Source: Alphaproteobacteria bacterium (GTDB lineage Bacteria; Pseudomonadota; Alphaproteobacteria; Sphingomonadales; Emcibacteraceae). Taken from it: a stretch of 7,422 nt of DNA. The translations under genes and the position numbers were made by a program. Shown piece after piece: positions 1 through 6,133 of this stretch. The notes below the pieces were generated by a model. That model was given only the letters and a program-made list of their open reading frames with translations, was not told where the DNA came from and did no database searches. How positions within the stretch are numbered: position 1 is the first letter of the stretch; the number at the start of each line of letters is the position of its first letter. Location of the stretch: positions 1 to 7,422 of the forward strand of contig NVTJ01000076.1 of NCBI GenBank assembly GCA_002401545.1. The letters run 5' to 3'.

Positions 1-10
1 ACAATTGATC

Positions 11-46
11 AAGACCCAGTCTTTCGCTTCAGACCCTGCCTGGTCT
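11..46. repeat. Pair of short neighbouring hairpins, possible mobile-element or REP-like end
   Basis: Two small inverted repeats lie close together: AAGAC-CCA-GTCTT at 11-23, and AGACC-CTGCCT-GGTCT at 31-46. Both left arms share AGACCC (12-17 and 31-36). No coding frame through 1-86 resembles a known protein, and the region ends where the export-protein tail begins to be readable. Paired short hairpins of this kind occur in REP-type elements and at ends of some insertion sequences. That identity is inference; stems of 5 bp also arise by chance. No transposase is visible in the window. Confidence 0.25.
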
Positions 47-86
47 CCTTTGTTGGATTAAAACTCTGAATTGGTTAGTTTTTTTT

Positions 87-146
87 AGTGCCAATGTGAA
101 AATCCATCCCGGTGATGTAATTATTATCCCGGAAAGCTTCTTCTAG
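87..146 (+). pseudogene. 3' end of an XrtA-associated polysaccharide export (Wza-type) gene, apparently truncated
   Basis: The frame encodes SANVKIHPGDVIIIPESFF followed by TAG at 144-146. The PGDVIIIPE-x-x-F ending is typical, from my knowledge of the family, of the outer-membrane auxiliary polysaccharide export protein that normally sits directly upstream of the chain-length determinant in XrtA loci. Upstream the same frame stays open only to base 9, with TGA at 6-8. Residues 9-86 do not look like the family, which usually reads something like DDLLKDGDISANV here, and contain no ATG start. Either the gene is broken by a rearrangement or insertion near base 86, or there is a sequence or assembly error (a T8 tract lies at 79-86). 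The tail identification is fairly secure; the pseudogene status is less so because only 86 bases precede it. Confidence 0.5.
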
Positions 147-154
147 GCTTTAGG

Positions 155-192
155 ACTGAAATGGCCAAAATAATTTTGACCATTTCAGTTTT
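155..192 (+). terminator. Intrinsic terminator after the export gene
   Basis: ACTGAAATGG (155-164) pairs perfectly with CCATTTCAGT (180-189). Inside, after one C/A mismatch, CAAAATAATTTTG (166-178) is itself a palindrome, so the whole 35-base element can fold into one long stem. A short T run (189-192, TTTT) follows on the + strand. It begins nine bases after the export-protein stop codon. The outer stem is only moderately GC-rich and the T run is short, so termination may be partial. It marks a likely break between the export gene and the operon starting at 254. Confidence 0.6.
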
Positions 193-218
193 ACAGGCAA
201 AGCCAGGAAACAGTTAAT
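190..218 (+). promoter_or_regulatory. Candidate sigma-70-type promoter for the operon
   Basis: TTTACA (190-195) matches five of six bases of the -35 consensus. After a 17-base spacer, GTTAAT (213-218) matches four of six bases of the -10 consensus. This would start transcription near base 225 and give a short leader of about 29 bases before the ATG at 254. The AT-rich stretch at 214-232 fits an opening region. The -35 box overlaps the T run of the preceding terminator. The evidence is consensus matching by eye only, and an AT-rich region offers alternatives. Confidence 0.3.
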
Positions 219-240
219 AAAAATAATAACTAAAGCATTA

Positions 241-245
241 GGAAG
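241..245 (+). promoter_or_regulatory. Ribosome binding site that fixes the start of the chain-length gene
   Basis: GGAAG at 241-245 lies eight bases before ATG 254, a normal spacing. The in-frame TTG at 248 would leave only two bases between the site and the start codon. The ATG is therefore preferred, giving a protein that begins MNEVYQQL rather than one two residues longer. Confidence 0.6.
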
Positions 246-253
246 ACTTGGAT

Positions 254-1843
254 ATGAACGAGGTATATCAACAGCTTATCTCGATATTATATGGTATTTG
301 GCGGCAACGGATAGTCGCCATCTCCATCGCATGGATTGTTTGCGTTATCGGCTGGGTATTCGTTGCCCAAATTCCCAGTGTGTATGAATCAAAAGCGCGT
401 ATTCATGTTGATGCGGAAACTTTTCTTAAGCCGTTGCTTGGCAAAATGGCTGTTCAGAATAATATCTATAATCAAGTCGCCATGATGCGTCAGACATTGA
501 TCAGCCGCCCGAATATCGAAAAGGTCATAAGAATGACCGATCAGGATCTTCTTATTAACAGTGATGAGGAAATGGAAGAGAAGATAACGGAGATAATGGA
601 AGAGATTAACATCAATATTCAGGCAGCAAATCTTTTCACCATTGCCTATAATAATGAGGATCCGGCGATTGCCAAAATGGTTGTACAATCGTTATTGAAC
701 ATCTTTATGGAAGAAAACCTTGGTCAAAACAGAAAGGATCTGACGTCTGCGGTCAGGTTTATTGAGGATCAGATTCGCGAGTATGAAGAACAGCTGGAAA
801 TTTCAGAGCAGCGAACAATGGAATTCCGCCAAAAGAATATGGCTTATCTGTCTGATAAATCCTATTTTGAGAAACTTCAGTCCAGCATTCTGGAAGTAAA
901 CACAGTCAAAGAGACCCTGCTTGAATATGATAATCGCCGAATACAGTTGAAACAAAGTCTTGAAAATATTCCGTCTTATATCCCTTCTGCCGGGATGGGA
1001 CCGTCATTACGTGGCGGCGGCGTCTCGACGGTCTCGGCTTTACAGGGCAGGATTAATCTTCTGGAGGCCCGTCTGGATGAACTTTACGCCCGGGGCTATA
1101 AAGACCTGCACCCTGATGTGCGTGTTGTCTTTAATCAAATTGAAACCCTTAAAGCAAAGCATGAAAAAGAACAGGAGAAATTTAATACCGCGTTAGAGAA
1201 TAATGACACGAAAGCTTTGCAGGCTTCGGGTGGAGTGATGCCGAATCCTGTTTATGATCAATTGACCCTCAGGCTGTTTGATCTTGAAAGCGAAATTGCC
1301 AGCCTGAAGTCGCGGTTGCGGGCCAAAGAGGACGCCACCAAAAATCTGCGGGCGATGGCGCACCGCATACCAGAGGTGGAGGCTGAACTTGTTCGTCTTA
1401 ACCGTGATTATGATGTTGTTAAAAAGAATTATAACCAGATGCTGGTAAAACGTGAATCCGCGAAAATATCATCCGACCTGGAAACCAATACGGACCGTGT
1501 GCGTTTCAGGATTATTGATCCACCACAGGAAGCCAGGGAACCCACCAGCCCCAATCGAATATTATTGGTTATTGGTGTATTGGTTTGCGGCTTGGGAGCC
1601 GGCGTCCTGGTTGCTTATATTATAAGCCAGATGTATGCAACATATTCGACAGCAAAGAAACTGAGATCTATGTTTCCTTACCCCGTACTGGGATGTATTT
1701 CGATACTTCTTTCAGCAGAAGAATTGCAGATCAGAAAGAGGAAACTTATTATGTTCTCTGTTATGATGGTTGGTCTTTTTATTTCCAGCATCAGTGTTTA
1801 TCTGGTCATGAGTTTAATGCATTCGGTATCGGTATCGGTTTAA
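254..1843 (+). CDS. XrtA-system polysaccharide chain-length determinant (Wzz/GumC-like)
   Basis: Inner-membrane polysaccharide co-polymerase of 529 residues, expected to set the chain length of an exopolysaccharide with its polymerase and the kinase encoded next. A short cytoplasmic N-terminus (1-19) precedes a transmembrane helix (about 20-38) and the Wzz-type start of the periplasmic domain (VYESKARIHVDAETFLKPLL, 43-62). A long charged, coiled-coil-rich region follows (about 160-400), containing GYKDLHPDVR (281-290), a stretch I recall from this family. The proline-rich signature RIIDPPQEAREPTSPNR (419-435) sits just before the second membrane helix (about 436-456). A further hydrophobic segment (about 498-520) follows a basic loop. 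There is no kinase domain; that function is a separate gene, unlike fused Wzc. The length fits the PEP-CTERM-locus chain-length family. The start is ATG 254, not the in-frame TTG at 248, because of RBS spacing. The family call is strong; the polymer is unknown. Confidence 0.93.
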   Translation: MNEVYQQLISILYGIWRQRIVAISIAWIVCVIGWVFVAQIPSVYESKARIHVDAETFLKPLLGKMAVQNNIYNQVAMMRQTLISRPNIEKVIRMTDQDLLINSDEEMEEKITEIMEEININIQAANLFTIAYNNEDPAIAKMVVQSLLNIFMEENLGQNRKDLTSAVRFIEDQIREYEEQLEISEQRTMEFRQKNMAYLSDKSYFEKLQSSILEVNTVKETLLEYDNRRIQLKQSLENIPSYIPSAGMGPSLRGGGVSTVSALQGRINLLEARLDELYARGYKDLHPDVRVVFNQIETLKAKHEKEQEKFNTALENNDTKALQASGGVMPNPVYDQLTLRLFDLESEIASLKSRLRAKEDATKNLRAMAHRIPEVEAELVRLNRDYDVVKKNYNQMLVKRESAKISSDLETNTDRVRFRIIDPPQEAREPTSPNRILLVIGVLVCGLGAGVLVAYIISQMYATYSTAKKLRSMFPYPVLGCISILLSAEELQIRKRKLIMFSVMMVGLFISSISVYLVMSLMHSVSVSV

Positions 1844-1860
1844 GTTCAAAGGTTAAAATA

Positions 1861-2784
1861 ATGAGTTTGATTGAGAAAGCGGCAGCTAAACTAAAGAAAA
1901 GTGAGAGTCTGGTAGAGCGCGCTGTAGAACAACTTAAGAATACTACGGTTACAGAAGGCCAGAATGCGGCTTCTGCAAAAAAAGATGTTTCAGGGCCGGT
2001 TATGCAACCCAGCCGACCAGATTCAGCGGAAAAATTTTTAAAAAATAAGGCCCGGGTTGAATTGAGTACTGATATTTTACGGAGGCATAATATCCAGACT
2101 AACGATGGTATGGAAAGCTCCATTACAACTGAGGAATTCCGTATTATTAAGAGAAGCCTGTTGCTGAATGCTTTTTCCAAGGGGGAAGGGGCTATAAAAA
2201 ACGGAAATATTGTTCTGGTAACCAGCACCCAGCCCAATGAAGGAAAGACCTTCTGCGCGGTTAGTCTTGCCCTTAGTATGGCGGCGGAAAGGGACCTGAC
2301 AGTGCTTTTGGTTGATGCGGACGTGGCCAAGCCTGATGTCTTGAATACGCTCGGCGTCAAGGGGAATAAAGGATTGATAGATGTTATTGAAAATAAAAAT
2401 ATGGACCTCAGGGAATGTTTGCTTAGAACAAATATTCCCAATCTGACGATACTTCCTGCCGGTAAAAAACATAAATTGACTACAGAATTACTTGCCAGCG
2501 AGCGGATGGGTGAGATAATTGATGAAATTGCCAGGAGATATCATGACCGTATCGTTATAATTGATTCTCCCCCTGTCCTGGCCAGCAGTGCGGCCTCTGT
2601 TCTGGCCTTGCATGTGGGGCAAATACTCTTTGTCGTTGAAGCGGAAAGAACGCGGGAGGAGGAATTGAGTGATGCGCTCAAGATGATTGATAAATGTAAA
2701 AATATAAATCTGGTTTTGAATAAGGCACGATTTAGCGCAGGAAATAAAAGATTTGGTTCCTATTATGGTTACGGATATGATTAA
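1861..2784 (+). CDS. XrtA-associated tyrosine autokinase (BY-kinase)
   Basis: Cytoplasmic bacterial tyrosine kinase of 307 residues, expected to autophosphorylate and so tune assembly of the chain-length protein encoded 17 bases upstream. It has a BY-kinase Walker A, TSTQPNEGKT (121-130, K129), a Walker A' LLVDADVAKP (149-158, D152 and D154) and a Walker B RIVIIDSPP (230-238, D235). A tyrosine cluster ends the protein (Y301, Y302, Y304, Y306), the usual site of autophosphorylation. The N-terminus MSLIEKAAAKL matches how XrtA-linked kinases begin. Residues about 25-65 form a low-complexity linker, and EEFRIIKRSLL (91-101) resembles the EA/ERx-like oligomerisation segment of BY-kinases. The same frame is open back to 1585, but that part lies inside the preceding gene and does not look like protein. 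ATG 1861 with AAAGG at 1848-1852 is the natural start. The call is secure as a BY-kinase and good as the XrtA type. Confidence 0.92.
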   Translation: MSLIEKAAAKLKKSESLVERAVEQLKNTTVTEGQNAASAKKDVSGPVMQPSRPDSAEKFLKNKARVELSTDILRRHNIQTNDGMESSITTEEFRIIKRSLLLNAFSKGEGAIKNGNIVLVTSTQPNEGKTFCAVSLALSMAAERDLTVLLVDADVAKPDVLNTLGVKGNKGLIDVIENKNMDLRECLLRTNIPNLTILPAGKKHKLTTELLASERMGEIIDEIARRYHDRIVIIDSPPVLASSAASVLALHVGQILFVVEAERTREEELSDALKMIDKCKNINLVLNKARFSAGNKRFGSYYGYGYD

Positions 2785-2806
2785 TATAAAATGAGGGCGG
2801 GGAAAG

Positions 2807-4234
2807 ATGAATAATTATAAAAAATCAATGGGGTTATTGTTGTCTGTGATGGCTGTGTCAGGATTCGCATTCAAGGCAAATGCGGCAAGCTGGCGAATGA
2901 TACCATCCCTGACAGTGACAGAAACCTATACGGATAATGTTGATCTGGATTCCAGCGCCAGCCAAAGTGACCTGGTAACCCGGGTTTCGCCGCAGATTGC
3001 GATTACGGGAACCGGGTCGCGTTTAAATGTTATCTTCGACTATGCGCCTAATTATTTTTTCTATCCGGGGGATGACGATGACAAGCATGACTTGCGTCAT
3101 ACACTTAACGCAAGTCTGAACAGTGAATTAATCAGTGAAAGGTTTTTCGTTGACGCCAGTGCAAATATAGCCCAGCGTTTTCTTGACCGTCGGGCGGCGA
3201 TTTCATCTGTGCAAGCCAGCAGAACAGATAACAGACGGACAGTTCAAAGCTACCGGTTTTCTCCTTATCTGGTCCATGCGTTTGGTACCTGGGCGACGGC
3301 GCAGTTAAGGTATGATTTGAGTCATGTTCGCCAGGCCCAGAATGTCCGGCAAACCACGTTGAATACCTCTTTTGGAAATTCACTAAGTCACCAGGGAAGT
3401 TTTTCCGTAGCAAGTGGCAGCCGGTTTAACAGGCTGGGGTGGACATTATTGGCGCAATATCGAACAGAAGATAGGAGTAGGGCCGCTGATTTTGAAACGA
3501 CGACATTGAACGCGGACCTTTCGTATCAGTTAACAGATATCCTGTCGGTACTTGGGAGCATAGGTTATCAGAAACGGAAAGCAGGAAGTGGCTCATTTGC
3601 CAATTTTGACGGATTTACCTGGGATGCCGGATTTCGGCTTGTTCCAGGGCCGAGGACATCATTGTCTGTCAGGTACGGTAACCAGTTTAAAGGTGATTCA
3701 TTATCAGTGGATGCGCAATATAAAATAACAGCCAGAGATAGCATCAATCTGTCTTATACGGACACAATACAGACTTTCCAGTCTTTGGCTTTTAATGATA
3801 ACAGCGCTGTGAATCTTGATCCGTCACTGAATAGCGGTTTTATCAGTGGTGATCTTACCCGCCGGAAAAGAGGGACTTTTTCTGTTTCAGGGGTAAGAGG
3901 GCGCACAAGCTATTCTGCTTCCGCATTTTATAATGAAAACAGGTCAGATAACCGGGCTTTGGATGAAGAAAGATATGGCGGGGCGTTTTCAATCAGCCGC
4001 CGACTGAGCCCGCGGTTAACTGTAAGCAGCGGGTTCAGCTATAATTTATCACGCTTTTCATCGGATAACACTGATGATAAATTCTGGAGCGCTTCGGTGA
4101 GTACGAATTATCAAATATCACAATCTCTGATAGGCAGCCTCAGTTTTGTTCATTCGGACCGGGACCAGTCACGGTTTAGTGCTTTAAATGGCGGGTCAAA
4201 CTTTATTTCCTTGTCTATCAGGGCGGAAATCTAG
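2807..4234 (+). CDS. XrtA/PEP-CTERM-associated outer-membrane beta-barrel protein
   Basis: Secreted 475-residue protein predicted to form an outer-membrane beta-barrel. The signal peptide has a basic start (KK at 5-6), a hydrophobic core (about 8-22) and a likely cleavage after ANA (24-26). The mature part starts with SLTVTETYTDNV (34-45), a motif I recognise from the PEP-CTERM-associated barrel family. From there to the end it shows alternating polar and hydrophobic strands with many Tyr/Phe residues and Asp/Asn/Ser-rich turns, including an acidic loop GDDDDKHD (88-95). The last strand reads FISLSIRAEI and ends in Ile rather than the common aromatic residue. A purine-rich site, GGCGGGGAAAG (2796-2806), immediately precedes the ATG, and the gene lies 22 bases after the kinase. 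The position suggests a role in polymer secretion or surface attachment; this is inference, since no member's function is established to my knowledge. Confidence 0.85.
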   Translation: MNNYKKSMGLLLSVMAVSGFAFKANAASWRMIPSLTVTETYTDNVDLDSSASQSDLVTRVSPQIAITGTGSRLNVIFDYAPNYFFYPGDDDDKHDLRHTLNASLNSELISERFFVDASANIAQRFLDRRAAISSVQASRTDNRRTVQSYRFSPYLVHAFGTWATAQLRYDLSHVRQAQNVRQTTLNTSFGNSLSHQGSFSVASGSRFNRLGWTLLAQYRTEDRSRAADFETTTLNADLSYQLTDILSVLGSIGYQKRKAGSGSFANFDGFTWDAGFRLVPGPRTSLSVRYGNQFKGDSLSVDAQYKITARDSINLSYTDTIQTFQSLAFNDNSAVNLDPSLNSGFISGDLTRRKRGTFSVSGVRGRTSYSASAFYNENRSDNRALDEERYGGAFSISRRLSPRLTVSSGFSYNLSRFSSDNTDDKFWSASVSTNYQISQSLIGSLSFVHSDRDQSRFSALNGGSNFISLSIRAEI

Positions 4235-4241
4235 GTGAATA

Positions 4242-5276
4242 ATGTTTGCTGATTTTTACGGTTTTAAAGGGAAGCCTTTCCAGCTTACGCCGGACCCCAA
4301 TTTTTATTTTGACAGTTCCACTCATCATAAGGCGATGGCATATCTTACCTATGGCCTCAGTCAGGGAGAGGGGTTTATCATTGTAACCGGTGAAATCGGC
4401 GCAGGTAAAACAATATTGGTTGACCGGCTTCTTGATGATCTGGACAAGGAGCAATATGTTGCTGCGAAAATTGTTACCACTCATATTGATGCGGATGATA
4501 TCTTGCGGATGGTGGCGGCGGGTTTTGGTATTGATATTATATCAAAGGACAAGGCTATTCTGCTCAATGAAATTGAAGGGTTTCTGCGGCGAAATCACAG
4601 AAAGGGCAAACGAGCCCTTTTAATTGTTGATGAGGTGCAAAATCTTCCCATATCGGCTCTGGAGGAGTTGCGTATGCTCTCCAATTTTCAGGAGGGTGAC
4701 CGGGCTTTGCTCCAGAGTTTTCTTATCGGCCAGCCGGAATTCCGCGACAAATGGGCCTTTTCCCCGGAACTGGAACAGCTTCGTCAGCGGGTGATAGCTA
4801 CTCATCATCTGCAATCTATGACCAGTGATGAAACACGGGATTATATTCAGCACCGCCTGAAAATTGTCGGATGGCTTGACAGGCCCCATTTTACCGATGG
4901 CGCATTTCAGGCGATTTATCAGTTTGCAAATGGTGTTCCCCGGAAATTGAATACTCTTTGCTCGCGTATTCTGTTATTTGGCGCCATTGAAGAACTGGAT
5001 ATCATTGATGAAAAGACAGTGCTGAATGTTATTGAGGATATGGAATATGATATTGTCTCATCCGGTCCGCATACGCAAAATGTCAACGGCTTGAATTCTG
5101 CATTTGGCAAACAGTATCCGGCACAACAGCCATCTCTGGACGATGGTGAGATGGAAGTGCTGAAAGAACGCATTTATGTGCTTGAAAAATACGTTAAAAT
5201 TCATGATGAGACCATAAAGAGCGCCCTGGATATTATCACTGGTCTCATGGGCCAGGATGAAGATCAGGGTGTATAG
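4242..5276 (+). CDS. XrtA-associated AAA ATPase (ExeA/GspA-like)
   Basis: Protein of 344 residues related to the ExeA/GspA AAA ATPases that help assemble envelope secretion structures. The N-terminal signature FYGFKGKPFQLTPDPNFYF (5-23) is typical. Walker A is GEIGAGKT (50-57, K56), and Walker B is ALLIVDEVQN (125-134, D130 and E131). A sensor-type region follows (FLIGQPEFRDK, 160-170), then arginines of LRQRVIATHH (180-189) and a helical lid with GVPRKLNTLCSRIL (231-244). After about residue 270 comes a polar linker (about 275-302) and a predicted coiled coil (303-335). No membrane helix or periplasmic peptidoglycan-binding domain is evident, unlike full-length ExeA. The start follows the previous stop by seven bases, with AGGTGA at 4233-4238 overlapping that stop codon, which suggests tight translational coupling. 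Family membership is strong; the actual substrate or partner in XrtA loci is unknown. Confidence 0.9.
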   Translation: MFADFYGFKGKPFQLTPDPNFYFDSSTHHKAMAYLTYGLSQGEGFIIVTGEIGAGKTILVDRLLDDLDKEQYVAAKIVTTHIDADDILRMVAAGFGIDIISKDKAILLNEIEGFLRRNHRKGKRALLIVDEVQNLPISALEELRMLSNFQEGDRALLQSFLIGQPEFRDKWAFSPELEQLRQRVIATHHLQSMTSDETRDYIQHRLKIVGWLDRPHFTDGAFQAIYQFANGVPRKLNTLCSRILLFGAIEELDIIDEKTVLNVIEDMEYDIVSSGPHTQNVNGLNSAFGKQYPAQQPSLDDGEMEVLKERIYVLEKYVKIHDETIKSALDIITGLMGQDEDQGV

Positions 5277-5281
5277 TCCTG

Positions 5282-6130
5282 ATGCCCAGCCGAATAAAAA
5301 ATGCCATGACCGTCGATGTGGAGGATTATTTCCAGGTTGGCGCATTTGAAAATGATATCAATCGACATGACTGGGAAAAATTTGAATGCCGTCTGGAACG
5401 GAATATGGATGTTATTCTGGCAATGTTTGATGATCATTCCGTGAAAGCGACTTTTTTTACTTTGGGCTGGATGGCGCAAAGATATCCCCATGTGATTCGG
5501 CAGATCGTGGATAATGGCCACGAACTGGCGAGCCACGGCATGAACCATATGCGGGTTGGCGATCAGAATAAAACGGCCTTTGCGGAAGATGTCGGATCAT
5601 CACGAAAATTGCTTGAGGATATTGCGGGTTCTCAGGTGAAAGGCTACCGCGCACCGAGCTTTTCGATCGGTGAGAAGACTCTCTGGGCTTTGGACGTTCT
5701 GCATGAGGCCGGTTATAAATACAGTTCCAGCATTTATCCCATTCGCCATGATCATTACGGCATGCCATCGGCCCCACGGTTTGCATTCTTTCCTATAGAG
5801 GGGCATGATTTTCTGGAAATGCCTGTGACAACAGTGGAATTTATGGGCCGCAAGATACCCTGCGGTGGTGGCGGATATTTTCGTCTGTTACCCTATTTTA
5901 TTTCAAGGTCTGCTATGCGGCGGGTTAATGGCAAAGATCGCCAGCCCTGTATTTTTTATTTCCATCCCTGGGAAATTGATCCGGGGCAGCCCCGACAGTT
6001 TCAGGCCGGACTTAAATCCAGATTCAGGCATTACACCAACCTTGGGGTTATGGAAAATAAAATAAGGCAGGTTTTGACAGAATTCACATGGGGACGAATG
6101 GATGAGATCTTTCTGAACAGTCGGGAGTAA
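5282..6130 (+). CDS. XrtA-system polysaccharide deacetylase (NodB-like, carbohydrate esterase 4)
   Basis: Protein of 282 residues expected to remove N- or O-acetyl groups from the exopolysaccharide or its precursors. Motif 1 is TVDVEDYF (10-17) in place of the usual TFDDG, with D12 and D15 as the likely catalytic and metal acids. Motif 2 is SHGMNH (84-89), with H85 and H89 as metal ligands. Motif 3 is GYRAPSFSIG (121-130, R123), and a late histidine motif FYFHPWEID (225-233, H228) supplies the other active-site side. GGGGYFRLLPY (195-205) is also conserved in this group, as I recall it. There is no signal peptide or membrane helix, so it probably acts in the cytoplasm or is anchored through partners. 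The start ATG 5282 has AGGGTG upstream; an internal ATG at 5306 would begin right at motif 1 and is less likely. It follows the ATPase stop by five bases. The family call is strong; the sugar substrate is unknown. Confidence 0.92.
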   Translation: MPSRIKNAMTVDVEDYFQVGAFENDINRHDWEKFECRLERNMDVILAMFDDHSVKATFFTLGWMAQRYPHVIRQIVDNGHELASHGMNHMRVGDQNKTAFAEDVGSSRKLLEDIAGSQVKGYRAPSFSIGEKTLWALDVLHEAGYKYSSSIYPIRHDHYGMPSAPRFAFFPIEGHDFLEMPVTTVEFMGRKIPCGGGGYFRLLPYFISRSAMRRVNGKDRQPCIFYFHPWEIDPGQPRQFQAGLKSRFRHYTNLGVMENKIRQVLTEFTWGRMDEIFLNSRE

Positions 6131-6133
6131 TGA

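Noticed and set aside
248..253. TTG start two codons before the ATG of the chain-length gene
   Set aside because: It lies only two bases after the GGAAG ribosome site; ATG 254 has proper spacing.
1824..1841. Small GGTATC repeat giving SVSVSV at the end of the chain-length protein
   Set aside because: Only two to three copies of a six-base unit; no sign of function.
1585..1860. Open frame extending the kinase gene 92 codons upstream
   Set aside because: It overlaps the end of the chain-length gene in another frame, its translation has no kinase-like features, and ATG 1861 gives the usual family N-terminus.
1806..2441. 211-codon open frame on the minus strand inside the kinase gene
   Set aside because: It is antisense to clear Walker motifs, has no ribosome site or protein-like features, and reads as a mirror of the real coding frame.
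3071..3085. DDDDK sequence in the barrel protein, resembling an enterokinase site
   Set aside because: It lies in an acidic Asp-rich turn of a barrel and is best explained by chance.
5457..5806. Overlapping minus-strand frames within the deacetylase gene
   Set aside because: They are antisense to conserved catalytic motifs and have no independent coding support.
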